Assembly: GCA_017535105.1 (NCBI GenBank)
Contig: JAFXUI010000004.1
Coordinates: 175,995 to 239,994 of the forward strand
DNA from: Alphaproteobacteria bacterium
Lineage (GTDB): Bacteria > Pseudomonadota > Alphaproteobacteria > Rs-D84
Length of the DNA stretch: 64,000 nt
Direction of reading: 5' to 3'
The translations under genes and the position numbers were made by a program. Each line of letters begins with the position of its first letter. The first letter of the stretch is position 1. This document shows positions 7,812-16,082 of the stretch, in pieces. The notes under the pieces were generated by a model. That model saw only the letters and a list, made by a program, of their open reading frames with translations. It searched no databases and was not told the DNA's origin.

Positions 7812-8876
7812 ATGATAGTTGAACAGAAGTTAAAAGATATTCAGACGCGCGCAACAGAAATCGAAGCCCAAATGAACTCGGGTACGGTTTCGGGCGATGA
7901 ATTGACGCGTTTATCAAAAGAATATTCCCGTTTGAACGAGATATTGCCGTTGATAAATGAATATTTTCAAACGACCCAGGGTATTGCGGACGCAACGGAA
8001 ATGGAACACGACCCGGAACTGCACGCGATTGCCGCGGAACAGTTGGTAGAGTTAAACCACGCGTTGCCAGAAATTGAAAAGAAATTACAAATTGCGTTGT
8101 TGCCACGTGATGCTGCGGACGATAATAGTGTGATTATGGAAATTCGTGCGGGCGTTGGTGGTGAAGAGTCTGCGTTGTTTGCGGGTGATTTGTTTAATCA
8201 ATATAAGTCGTATGCGTTGCGCCATGGGTGGAAGATTGAAATTATCGAAGAAAACCCAACTTCGTTACATGGGTACAAGGAAATTGTATTCAAAATAGAT
8301 GGTGTTGGTGCGTATGCGCGTATGAAATTTGAATCTGGTATTCATCGTGTACAACGTGTTCCAGAAACCGAAGCGGGCGGTCGTATTCACACATCTGCGG
8401 CATCGGTTGCCGTAATGCCCGAAGCAAAAGATATTGACGTTGTTATTGAAGATAAAGATATTCGTATCGATATTTTCCGTGCGTCCGGTGCGGGTGGCCA
8501 GCATGTTAATAAAACCGATTCTGCAATTCGTATTACGCACTTTCCATCGGGTATTGTTGTGACATGTCAAAATGAACGTTCCCAGATTCAGAACAAAGCA
8601 ACCGCAATGGCAGTGTTGCGTTCGAAACTGTATGAAAAGCAACGTATGGAACAGATGAACGCATCGAATGCATCACGGCGTTCAATGGTTGGTTCGGGTG
8701 ACAGAAGTGAAAAGATTCGTACTTATAATTTCCCAGAACAGCGTGTCACTGATCATCGCATAAAACTGACGTTGTATAAACTGGATGATATCTTGGCGGG
8801 CGGTGAAGCGTTGGACGAAATGATTGATGCGCTTATTGCCGCAGACCAATTGGAACAGTTGGCTAATTTAGATTGA
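7812..8876 (+). CDS. prfA: Peptide chain release factor 1
   Basis: RF1 recognises UAA and UAG stop codons and triggers peptide release. The GGQ catalytic motif is in GAGGQHVNKTDS near residue 230. The stop-codon recognition tripeptide appears as PET in RVPETEAGGRIHTS, within the PxT pattern of RF1 rather than the SPF of RF2. The length, 354 residues, is normal. The gene starts four bases after hisS. prmC, which often follows prfA and methylates the GGQ glutamine, is not next to it; a terminator is found instead. Confidence 0.96.
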   Translation: MIVEQKLKDIQTRATEIEAQMNSGTVSGDELTRLSKEYSRLNEILPLINEYFQTTQGIADATEMEHDPELHAIAAEQLVELNHALPEIEKKLQIALLPRDAADDNSVIMEIRAGVGGEESALFAGDLFNQYKSYALRHGWKIEIIEENPTSLHGYKEIVFKIDGVGAYARMKFESGIHRVQRVPETEAGGRIHTSAASVAVMPEAKDIDVVIEDKDIRIDIFRASGAGGQHVNKTDSAIRITHFPSGIVVTCQNERSQIQNKATAMAVLRSKLYEKQRMEQMNASNASRRSMVGSGDRSEKIRTYNFPEQRVTDHRIKLTLYKLDDILAGGEALDEMIDALIAADQLEQLANLD

Positions 8877-8897
8877 TTAAATTATTTTTGCTAATTT

Positions 8898-8922
8898 AAA
8901 AACCGCCCAAATGGGCGGTTTT
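8898..8922. terminator. Bidirectional terminator after prfA
   Basis: Stem AAAACCGCCC / GGGCGGTTTT with an AAAT loop, next to T and A runs. It separates prfA from the convergent outer-membrane gene. The same stem family recurs at 14636, 33187, 34164 and 48256. Confidence 0.9.
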
Positions 8923-8923
8923 A

Positions 8924-10024
8924 TTAAAACACGTAACGTATTTGAATTCCGCCCATCCAACCGGTACGGCCGCCGTTGTGGTAACCAGCGGTTGCTGAAA
9001 AACCAAACCGTTCGGCATTCTTGTGTACAGATAGTTCAAATTCACTGTAATTTTTCAATTCCAAATCCGGCATTGTTGCACCGGCAACCTTGATATCGCC
9101 AACGTATGGGAAATTAAACACATAGCGTGCAGATGCGGCACCAAACCAGCCGTCATTGAAGTTTAATATTGCACGTAACGATGGTGCTGCCTCAATCATG
9201 TGTGAACCATCCAAAGATAATTCATGTCCGGTGTCGGATTCATAACCATTGGAATATATGTATGTATATCCAGCGTATGCGCCCGGTGCCAATATCAAAC
9301 GTTTAGACAGTACGATATCGTATGATGCATTTGCCGCAACACCCGCCCAGAAATTCATAAAGTCATAGTCGCCCAATGATGATTTTGCATCACTGAATAA
9401 CAAACCAGCATCGCCGGCCACAGTGATATGAAATCTGTGAATGTTATAACCCTGGAATATTCCGATGTATCCGCCGTTTTCAGTCAACTCAACCGTGTCG
9501 GCATCTTCACGTGCAAGTATCAAACCACCGAAACCACCGAATTGTGAAAAGCCGTTATCCAAATTCAATGGCTGATTTGCAAAACCCATCGAAATCAAAT
9601 CGTATCTGGAATCAAACTTGTCATAATTGGACAGTTTTACTTTGTCTTGGGCATGTTGCCACGTGAACCAATTGTAATTAGAGTCGGTTATATCGCCACC
9701 ACTGTGTCCTGATTCTTCTTTAGAAATACCGGTATCGTCACCATATTCACCATAAAACAACATTTCACCATATATTGGGTCGCAATTACATGGCTCATCG
9801 TAGTTGGCCATAGCGTTTTCTTTGTATTCGGCATATTCGCCCAAGTCAAGTTCGGCACCAAAATTGTCAAACGTATTCAACATGATTGAATGTTGAATTG
9901 CGGCGATGTTATTTGCGATAACACCGTTTGATTGAAAACGCGAAATAGGGGCCGCGCTTGCGCCACATGGCATAAAACCAATTGCTGTGACTACGGATAA
10001 TGCCAAAATAGAAATGTGTTTCAT
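8924..10024 (-). CDS. Predicted outer-membrane beta-barrel protein
   Basis: A 366-residue protein with a signal peptide cleaved near CGASA-APISR. The mature N-terminal part is acidic (YAEYKENAMANYDE, GEYGDDTG). The second half alternates aromatic, glycine and polar residues in amphipathic strands and ends in a terminal Phe (GGIQIRYVF), the usual recognition signature for BAM-assembled outer-membrane barrels. Strands are visible in FGAASARYVFNFPYVGD and FGFSATAGYHNGG. I cannot name the family; a porin-like or autotransporter-like barrel would fit. The Shine-Dalgarno GAGAGAG lies about five bases before the ATG. It stands alone between a terminator and the divergent aroK. Confidence 0.7.
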   Translation of the reverse strand: MKHISILALSVVTAIGFMPCGASAAPISRFQSNGVIANNIAAIQHSIMLNTFDNFGAELDLGEYAEYKENAMANYDEPCNCDPIYGEMLFYGEYGDDTGISKEESGHSGGDITDSNYNWFTWQHAQDKVKLSNYDKFDSRYDLISMGFANQPLNLDNGFSQFGGFGGLILAREDADTVELTENGGYIGIFQGYNIHRFHITVAGDAGLLFSDAKSSLGDYDFMNFWAGVAANASYDIVLSKRLILAPGAYAGYTYIYSNGYESDTGHELSLDGSHMIEAAPSLRAILNFNDGWFGAASARYVFNFPYVGDIKVAGATMPDLELKNYSEFELSVHKNAERFGFSATAGYHNGGRTGWMGGIQIRYVF

Positions 10025-10153
10025 TTTTATCTCTCTCGGTTTTTTGTTTCGTTATGACATATTGTACCATAAAACAAGTGAATATAAAGCAAAAAATGCG
10101 CAGATAATTTTTTATTGTATGGTGATAATTTTTTTTATAACATTTCTTTCAGC

Positions 10154-10723
10154 ATGGATGGGAAAGAACAATCTTTATCAAATCGTCCGATTGTAATGGT
10201 CGGCCTGATGGGTGCGGGCAAGACCAGTATTGGTCGTGCTTTGGCGCGCCGTCTTAAAATACCGTTTGTTGATTCTGACAAGGAAATAGAGGCGGCGGCG
10301 GGGTGTAGCGTTGTTGATATCTTTGCGATGTACGGCGAAACAGAATTTCGGCGCGTTGAACAACGTGTTGTCCAGCGGTTGCTGGATACGCCGCCGGCAC
10401 GCAAAGTGATTTCCACAGGCGAGGGAGCGTTTATAACCACGGCGGTGCGTGAAATACTGCTTAAACGCGCAATAACCGTTTGGTTAAAGGCAGATTTGGA
10501 TCTGTTGGTAAAGCGCACAAATTTCCGCGATACACGACCACAACTGTTGCATACAGACAGTAAAAAAATCTTGGCGCAATTGATAAAAGAGCGTTATGAT
10601 ATCTATGCGTTGGCGGACATTACGGTGGAAACCAAAGACGAAAGTTTGCGCCGTACACTGAATAAAGTGGTGGACGCAATTGAAACATACACAAAAGAAA
10701 GGAACACAAATGGCAAAAAGTAA
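10154..10723 (+). CDS. aroK: Shikimate kinase
   Basis: Shikimate kinase phosphorylates shikimate at O3 in aromatic amino-acid synthesis. From the ATG at 10154 the chain is 189 residues. Walker A is GLMGAGKTSIGRALA near residue 20; shikimate-binding residues are in DSDKEIE and EFRRVEQ; the lid has RDTRPQLL. The usual GGGAF box reads GEGAF, a departure at its second glycine. A TATAAC element 12 bases before the start suggests a very short leader and no clear Shine-Dalgarno is seen. aroB, a common downstream partner, is absent; mscL overlaps the end by 14 bases. Confidence 0.92.
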   Translation: MDGKEQSLSNRPIVMVGLMGAGKTSIGRALARRLKIPFVDSDKEIEAAAGCSVVDIFAMYGETEFRRVEQRVVQRLLDTPPARKVISTGEGAFITTAVREILLKRAITVWLKADLDLLVKRTNFRDTRPQLLHTDSKKILAQLIKERYDIYALADITVETKDESLRRTLNKVVDAIETYTKERNTNGKK

Positions 10724-11231
10724 TTTTATCAAAGATTTCTCGGCGTTTATAAGTCGCGGAAATGCAATCGACATGGCTGTCGGTATCATTGTTGGGTCTG
10801 TGATGACCAGTGTTGTAAATTCGTTGGTCAAAGACGTAATTATGCCACCGATTGGTGTTTGGACGGGTGATATTGATTTTTCTGACTGGAAAATCGCGCT
10901 TGGGCACAGCACTGATGCCACAATAAACATCGGCATATTCTTGAACACTATTATCAGTTTCTTGATAACAATGTTTGCGATATTCTTGATTGTTCGTTTG
11001 GTCGCAAAGACAAAAGCCAAGAAGCCAGCAACAACACACGCTTGCCCATATTGTCAATCGACAATCAGCAATGCGGCAACAAAATGTCCGTATTGCTGCA
11101 GTGCGGTTAAGCCGGTTGAAACAGGCGCAGTGGAAGAAAGCGATTTGGCGAAGAGTTTAAAGAGTGTAAAATCGTTAGCGACAGGCAAATTAAACAAAAT
11201 CAAAAAAATCACTAAAATCAAAAAGAAATAA
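10710..11231 (+). CDS. mscL: Large-conductance mechanosensitive channel with C-terminal zinc ribbon
   Basis: MscL is a pentameric inner-membrane channel that opens under membrane tension to release solutes. The N-terminal signature FIKDFSAFISRGNAIDMAVG and the first helix IIVGSVMTSVVNSLV are clear, followed by a periplasmic loop and a second helix (NTIISFLITMFAIFLIVRLV). At 173 residues it is longer than the usual 130-150. The extra cytoplasmic tail holds two CPYC knuckles (HACPYCQS and TKCPYCCS) that should bind one zinc ion, then a lysine-rich end. The start at 10710 has an AAAGGA ribosome-binding site and overlaps the end of aroK, suggesting coupling. Confidence 0.93.
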   Translation: MAKSNFIKDFSAFISRGNAIDMAVGIIVGSVMTSVVNSLVKDVIMPPIGVWTGDIDFSDWKIALGHSTDATINIGIFLNTIISFLITMFAIFLIVRLVAKTKAKKPATTHACPYCQSTISNAATKCPYCCSAVKPVETGAVEESDLAKSLKSVKSLATGKLNKIKKITKIKKK

Positions 11232-11264
11232 TATTGTTTGTAATAAAGTGATTTAATTTGTTTT

Positions 11265-11290
11265 TGCCCCGATTTATCGGGGTTTTTATT
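11265..11290 (+). terminator. Terminator after mscL
   Basis: Stem CCCCGA / TCGGGG with a short AT loop, followed by TTTTTATTT. Confidence 0.85.
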
Positions 11291-11305
11291 TGGGTTGATA
11301 GTATG

Positions 11306-11705
11306 ATTATGTATAGTTTTATGTGAGAGTGTCGGCTGATTTCTGGGCGTAATATGGTTAAAACTGTGCTTTTTGGCGGAAATCTGCGGTTTTTTGCGTT
11401 TTTTAATACGTGTCTTTGGTCGTGTGCGACCGACTGTATAGGCTATGAAAGGTGCGGAATTGCTGGGGTTGGGGTGTTTTGGTCATAATTTATAATGATC
11501 TTGAAATCTGGTATGTGTGGTGCTTGTGTGAGTGTGATAGGTGCAGCGGTGAATTGTATTTATGATGGTTGTTGCTGGGATTGTCATCATGGTGGCTTGA
11601 TATAATTTTATTTGATAATGGTTTGGTAGATGTTTGAAAGTCGCGAAAATCTGCGGGGAAGACGATATATAAAAGGCGTATAATGTATATTATGTATAGT
11701 TTTAT
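11306..11705 (+). repeat. 17-bp direct repeat pair in the intergenic region
   Basis: ATTATGTATAGTTTTAT occurs at 11306-11322 and 11689-11705, identical over 17 bases and 383 bases apart. A copy of the 15-base GGCGGAAATCTGCGG motif lies about 50 bases after the first and a degenerate one about 30 bases before the second. Function unknown. Confidence 0.5.
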
Positions 11706-12097
11706 ATTGTGATACGCACAGAAAATATAAAAAACGATGAATTGTACCGCCATTGATTATATGGTATGACGATGGCTTATGTGAATTCGTATAAGTTTGT
11801 TTATAAATTTGTGAAAAGTTTTTATCTGAGAAATATTTTTTCAGATCTGTTTTTGTAGATATGATTGGTATGTAATTTAAATTGAATTAATTTATTATGT
11901 TATTATATATATTATATTGTTATAACTTATAAACTACGCTTTCGGCATGTGTGGTGATTTTGGCTATGTTTTTGGATCGATTTTTGTAATTTGTGCCCTT
12001 GCCTGTTTTTGCTGAAATTTTTAAAAAATGGCGGATTTCTGCGGGTTTTGGGCGGTTTTGATGTGTAAAAACTCGTAAAAGTGGCGGAAATCTGCGG
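11375..12097 (+). repeat. Degenerate 15-bp motif repeated in the mscL-leuS gap
   Basis: GGCGGAAATCTGCGG is exact at 11375-11389 and 12083-12097. It is GGCGGATTTCTGCGG at 12030-12044, and GCGAAAATCTGCGG at about 11643. Both exact copies are followed by a T run and then GCGTTTTT. A near copy, GGCGGAAATCTGGGG, sits in the leader of the surface gene at 1286-1300. Confidence 0.6.
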
Positions 12098-12221
12098 TTT
12101 TTAGCGTTTTTATGCTTCTTTGGAAATTTTTGGGTGTTTTTTATCGAAAAACCTTGAATTTCATAGGGTTTCAATATAGAATTTGCTGGTTATTACAAAC
12201 ATATCAATATGGAGTTGTCCG

Positions 12222-14624
12222 ATGGCAGACGAAAATATGAAGAAAATTCAAGAACGTGAGGCAAAATGGCAGGCTCGCTGGCGCGATGCACGTGCCTTTG
12301 TACCAAAGAACGATGGGTCAAAACCACGTTTTTATACTTTGGTGGAATTTCCGTTCTTGTCTGGTGCTGGTATGCATGCTGGACACATGATGAATTATTC
12401 TGGTATGGACGTATTGGCTCGTTTTCGTCGTGCTCGTGGCTATGATGTTTTGTTTCCAATGGGTTTTGATGCGATGGGTATTGCGGGTGAACATTACGCA
12501 ACGAAAATTGGTCGTCATCCCGCAGATTTGGCAAAAGAATTAGCCGAATCTTATTCAGAAATGATAGACCGCGTCGGTTGGTCGGTCAGTCCGGAAACTC
12601 GTGTTGCCACTTCGGATCCAGAATATATCAAGTGGACCCAGTGGATGTTTATTCGATTCTTTAATGCGGGTTTGGCATATAAATCTGCCCTGCCAATGAA
12701 TTGGTGCCCAAGTTGTAAAACAACATTTACGAATGAAGAACTGGAAGATAACAAATGTCCACGTTGTCATGGCATTATTGAAAAGAAAGAAAAATTGCAA
12801 TGGAATCTGCGTCTGTCGCAATATGCGGACAAATTGCTTGACGGTTTAGACAATGTGAATTTCGATGAAAGAATCAAAAAAGACGAAATCAATCTTATTG
12901 GTAAATCGCACGGTGCAGATGTTGATTTTCGTGTTGGCGATGATGTTATGACGGTTTATACAACGCGTGTTGATACTATATTCGGTGTGACATTCTGTGT
13001 TATTGCGCCGGAACATAAGTTGTTAAAGAAATGGTTAGACGAAGGTAGAATTGAAAATGCCGATGAAGTTCGCACATATATCAAAGAATCTGCGGCAAAG
13101 ACAGAAATTGAAAGGACAGACGCGACCAAGGAAAAGACTGGTGTTGAATTAAAAGGTATTCGTGCGTTAAATCCATATACCAATACAGAAATACCGGTAT
13201 TTACATCGGACTATGTGTTGGTGGACTATGCTTATGGTACAATTATGGCGGTGCCGGCACATGATTCACGCGACTGGGATTTTGCCAAAAAGTTTGGTTT
13301 AAAGATAATTCCGGTGTTGGCGGGTGGCGAACCAGACAAAGTTTGGGAAGGTGACGGCGAACATATCAATTCCGATTTTATGAACGGTATGGGCAAAGCA
13401 GACGCGATTGCGGCGGCAATTAAATATGGCTCTGAACACGGGTTTGCGCGCGGTACAACGAAATATAAATTGAAAGATTGGGGCTTTTCGCGCCAGATGT
13501 ATTGGGGCGAACCAATACCGATGGTGTACTGTGAAAAATGTGGTTGGGTGCCATTACCAGATGACCAGTTGCCTTTACTACAACCATATATGACCGACTA
13601 TAAACCAACCGAAGACGGTGAAAGTCCGTTGGCGCGTGCGACCGATTGGGTGAATACAACCTGCCCGTGCTGTGGCGCGCCGGCAAAACGTGAAACAGAT
13701 ACTATGCCTGGTTGGGCGGGTTCATCGTGGTACTTCTTGCGCTATTTGGACCCGAAAAACGATAAAGAATTTTGTTCTCGCGAACAGATGGAAAACTGGA
13801 TGCCGGTGACACACTATAACGGTGGACACGAACACAATACGCGTCATTTGATTTATTCGCGTTTTTGGCATCATGCGCTTTACGATTTGGGCTTGGTAAA
13901 TACCCCAGAACCATATGCGCGTCGTACAGCCCAGGGTTTGTTAATGGGTAATGACGGATACAAAATGTCAAAGTCGCGTGGTAATGGGTTTATGGTTGCG
14001 GAACTGGTTGATAAAGTTGGTGCCGATGCGGGTCGTGTTGCAGTTCTGTCGCTGGGACCGTGGGAAAACAATGTTGTCTGGACCGAAGGCGCATTGGCTG
14101 GTGTGCAACGTTTTCTTAAACGTGTTGAAGCATTGTCGGACAATTTAACCGATGAATCATTGACGACCGAACAAGAACGTTTGATGAATCAATTGATTGC
14201 GGACGTGACTGAACGTATTGAAAATATGAAGTTTAATACGGCAATTTCCGCAATGATGGAATATCTGAATGCGTTTCCGGGGGGTAAAATGCCCCGCCCC
14301 GCATATGTCGCGCTGGTTCGGGTACTGAATCCATTTGCACCGCATTTGACTGAAGAAATGTGGGAAAAGTTGGGCAATAAAACAATGTTGGCACTGTCCG
14401 ATTGGCCAACATACGATGAAACGAAATTGGCCAAGAACGATATGACAATCGTTGCATCAATAAACGGTAAACGTGCGGCGGAATTTGTTGTGCCGGTGGG
14501 TGCAAGTGAAGATGAAATTACCAACGCTGCCAAAGTCGCCGTTGGCGTAAAACTGGATGGCGCAACAATCATTAAAACGATTGTGGTACCAAACAAGTTG
14601 GTTAATTTCGTAATCAAAAAGTAA
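12222..14624 (+). CDS. leuS: Leucyl-tRNA synthetase
   Basis: LeuRS charges tRNA-Leu and edits mischarged products. The 800-residue chain is somewhat shorter than the 850-880 of most bacterial enzymes. The HIGH motif is HAGH in FLSGAGMHAGHMMNY near residue 45, and KMSKS is intact (DGYKMSKSRGNG). A zinc site CPSC...CPRC lies near residue 170, and a second Cys set (CEKC, CPCC) near 440-490. The editing domain includes TTRVDTIFGVTF. The start at 12222 has GGAG seven bases upstream. Where most bacterial LeuRS read YPSG.GLH.GH this one reads FLSGAGMHAGH, so it may belong to a divergent lineage. Two tRNA-Leu genes lie near 24 kb. Confidence 0.95.
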   Translation: MADENMKKIQEREAKWQARWRDARAFVPKNDGSKPRFYTLVEFPFLSGAGMHAGHMMNYSGMDVLARFRRARGYDVLFPMGFDAMGIAGEHYATKIGRHPADLAKELAESYSEMIDRVGWSVSPETRVATSDPEYIKWTQWMFIRFFNAGLAYKSALPMNWCPSCKTTFTNEELEDNKCPRCHGIIEKKEKLQWNLRLSQYADKLLDGLDNVNFDERIKKDEINLIGKSHGADVDFRVGDDVMTVYTTRVDTIFGVTFCVIAPEHKLLKKWLDEGRIENADEVRTYIKESAAKTEIERTDATKEKTGVELKGIRALNPYTNTEIPVFTSDYVLVDYAYGTIMAVPAHDSRDWDFAKKFGLKIIPVLAGGEPDKVWEGDGEHINSDFMNGMGKADAIAAAIKYGSEHGFARGTTKYKLKDWGFSRQMYWGEPIPMVYCEKCGWVPLPDDQLPLLQPYMTDYKPTEDGESPLARATDWVNTTCPCCGAPAKRETDTMPGWAGSSWYFLRYLDPKNDKEFCSREQMENWMPVTHYNGGHEHNTRHLIYSRFWHHALYDLGLVNTPEPYARRTAQGLLMGNDGYKMSKSRGNGFMVAELVDKVGADAGRVAVLSLGPWENNVVWTEGALAGVQRFLKRVEALSDNLTDESLTTEQERLMNQLIADVTERIENMKFNTAISAMMEYLNAFPGGKMPRPAYVALVRVLNPFAPHLTEEMWEKLGNKTMLALSDWPTYDETKLAKNDMTIVASINGKRAAEFVVPVGASEDEITNAAKVAVGVKLDGATIIKTIVVPNKLVNFVIKK

Positions 14625-14635
14625 TGATTGATGTT

Positions 14636-14667
14636 ATTAAAAACCGCCCGTTTGGGCGGTTTTTTAT
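14636..14667. terminator. Bidirectional terminator after leuS
   Basis: Stem AAAAACCGCCC / GGGCGGTTTTTT with a GTTT loop, with A and T runs on either side. It also overlaps the stop of the convergent gene at 14664. Confidence 0.9.
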
Positions 14668-15266
14668 CTCTGTTCATCACGACCATATATAAACTTGGTC
14701 GTTAAATAGCCGATTGGTGTAATTTTGTTAAAACTGGAATACGGCTGTGCAATGCGATCCAATGAACGTCTTTGCAAAAGTTCTTGATTGTATAATGCAT
14801 ATGTGTATGTACCAGTAAGCGTATTTTGTTCTTCATGACCAGCATATAAAAGGTATTCATATTCTGGCAACGTACTTATATTGCGCATAAGATTTGCTGT
14901 TGCAGTTTCCTTTGTTGGACCAGACGCAAAAATTTCGAACCATGAAACTGTCTTGAAATCATCGTATGGATCCAAGAAATCTGCACGTACTGCGCCGCGA
15001 AATTTGCTGGTGGGAATAAAAGGTGCGTATTGTGTCGGGATTGGTAGTTTCTCGCCAACTCCACAAGAAACATAAATTCTTGTATCCGCAGATAGTGATT
15101 TTATCACTTTGGTTTTTCTGATTTGTTCCATTATATCAAGAGCTGGGTATATATGAATATCCGCAGGTGCAGCGATTTCTATAAGAAATTGTCTGCTGGG
15201 GTCTGAAATATATGGATATACTTCGTTGAAACCTTTCACAAAAAGGACTTTGGACAGTTCTTTCAT
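14664..15266 (-). CDS. Unrecognised cytoplasmic protein, 200 aa
   Basis: The frame gives 200 residues from MKELSKVLFVKGFNEVYP to ..KFIYGRDEQR. It has no signal peptide, membrane span or Cys cluster, and I do not recognise a domain. Two stretches look like mixed alpha/beta structure (RQFLIEIAAPADIHIYPAL and TRIYVSCGVGEKLPIP). It starts 14 bases after rpiB ends and is the last gene of a minus-strand run that includes the M23 peptidase and bactofilin, so it is probably cotranscribed with them. A sequence-profile search would be needed to go further. Confidence 0.7.
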   Translation of the reverse strand: MKELSKVLFVKGFNEVYPYISDPSRQFLIEIAAPADIHIYPALDIMEQIRKTKVIKSLSADTRIYVSCGVGEKLPIPTQYAPFIPTSKFRGAVRADFLDPYDDFKTVSWFEIFASGPTKETATANLMRNISTLPEYEYLLYAGHEEQNTLTGTYTYALYNQELLQRRSLDRIAQPYSSFNKITPIGYLTTKFIYGRDEQR

Positions 15267-15280
15267 TTTTTTCTGCCATT

Positions 15281-15727
15281 TTATGACATTTTTTCAATTC
15301 TGCGTACGCGGCGTTCGCTTGCATCAAATGGGCTTTCCAAGAACGTCTGGGCGCAAACAAATGCCATTTCAATATCAATGTCGTCCGCGGCCAATGACAA
15401 AACATTCACATCATTGTGCATACGGTCTTCGCGTGCCTGATCTGGACGGTCAACACGTGTCGCGCGAATATGGCGATAACGGTTGGCGGCAATTACCATA
15501 CCCGCACCCGTGCCACAGATAAGAACACCGCGTGATTTCGGGTCGTCCAACATTGCTTCTGCTAATTTGGCGGCAACATCTGGATAATCAACGGGTGTTT
15601 TCAGGTCGTCTGTGCCCAGATTTACAACCGTATAACCCGCCGCGTTCAGCATTTCGATTAAATATAACTTCAGCCCCACCCCACGATGATCGGCCGCAAT
15701 ATAAACTTTGGATACTGTTTTATTCAT
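15281..15727 (-). CDS. rpiB: Ribose-5-phosphate isomerase B
   Basis: RpiB interconverts ribose 5-phosphate and ribulose 5-phosphate in the pentose phosphate pathway. The length of 148 residues is typical. Diagnostic motifs are IAADHRGVGLK at the N-terminus, VLICGTGAGM with the catalytic Cys near residue 70, and HNDVNVLSL. It overlaps the end of the bactofilin gene by eight bases. This places a sugar isomerase inside an envelope operon; ribulose 5-phosphate is a precursor of Kdo, so a link to lipopolysaccharide is possible but only inferred. Confidence 0.94.
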   Translation of the reverse strand: MNKTVSKVYIAADHRGVGLKLYLIEMLNAAGYTVVNLGTDDLKTPVDYPDVAAKLAEAMLDDPKSRGVLICGTGAGMVIAANRYRHIRATRVDRPDQAREDRMHNDVNVLSLAADDIDIEMAFVCAQTFLESPFDASERRVRRIEKMS

Positions 15728-16079
15728 GTTTGTCTTCCTTGTCTTTACGTTTGGTCAATTTGCATTCCAGTGCGGTGTTCGCAGTGATATTCAATGTACG
15801 ATATGTTAATTCGCCCGTCATTTGTGCCGCGTTAAATATATTTGCGTTGTTGACGGTCGCCGGTCCATTTAATGTGCCATGTAAAAACAGATTGTCGGCG
15901 GTTACCGCGCCTTCGACATGACCGCCCCGCCCGATTACGACCGTTGTAGCAGAAACATCACCAATGATGTGACCGTGAATTTGTACGGTGTGATCTGTTT
16001 TAATATCACCAGTCAACTTGCAACCCGCGCCAATTACGGTTGGTGATTGCTTTTCTTCTGAATTAGTAAATGCCAACAC
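15720..16079 (-). CDS. Bactofilin-type cytoskeletal protein
   Basis: A 119-residue protein with the repetitive beta-helix pattern of bactofilins: TVIGAGCKLTGDIKTDHTV, VQIHGHIIGDVSATTVVIG, GGHVEGAVTADNLFLHG, then TVNNANIFNAAQMTGEL. Bactofilins self-assemble into filaments without nucleotide at the inner face of the membrane and position cell-wall enzymes. The core spans most of the chain, with a short polar N-terminus and a lysine-rich tail. The gene starts three bases after the M23 peptidase gene ends. That pairing of bactofilin and M23 peptidase is widespread and supports a joint role in shape or local wall growth. Confidence 0.9.
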   Translation of the reverse strand: MLAFTNSEEKQSPTVIGAGCKLTGDIKTDHTVQIHGHIIGDVSATTVVIGRGGHVEGAVTADNLFLHGTLNGPATVNNANIFNAAQMTGELTYRTLNITANTALECKLTKRKDKEDKHE

Positions 16080-16082
16080 CTT

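Larger units (their letters stand above)
11291..12221. other. About 930 bp without a convincing gene, with degenerate repeats
   Basis: Between the mscL terminator and leuS no frame looks like a protein. The plus strand is unusually G/T-rich to about 11660 and AT-rich from 11770 to 11930. It holds copies of a 15-base motif (GGCGGAAATCTGCGG) at 11375 and 12083, degenerate versions at 12030 and near 11643, and a 17-base direct repeat at 11306 and 11689. The 11770-11930 part includes a small hairpin ATCTGA / TCAGAT. I see no DnaA box cluster, so I do not call an origin. The leuS leader, with GGAG at 12211, occupies the right end. Confidence 0.6.

Noticed and set aside
11490..11753. 87-aa minus-strand frame
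   Set aside because: His/Ser/Tyr-rich translation of low-complexity AT-rich DNA, without a ribosome-binding site.
11770..11930. Possible replication origin in the AT-rich part
   Set aside because: No DnaA-box cluster and no dnaA, hemE or parAB neighbours are visible; AT content alone is not enough.
11920..12174. 84-aa minus-strand frame in the intergenic region
   Set aside because: It has no start signal and its composition (runs of Lys, Asn, Arg, Pro) follows the G/T-rich repeat DNA; it overlaps two copies of the 15-base motif.
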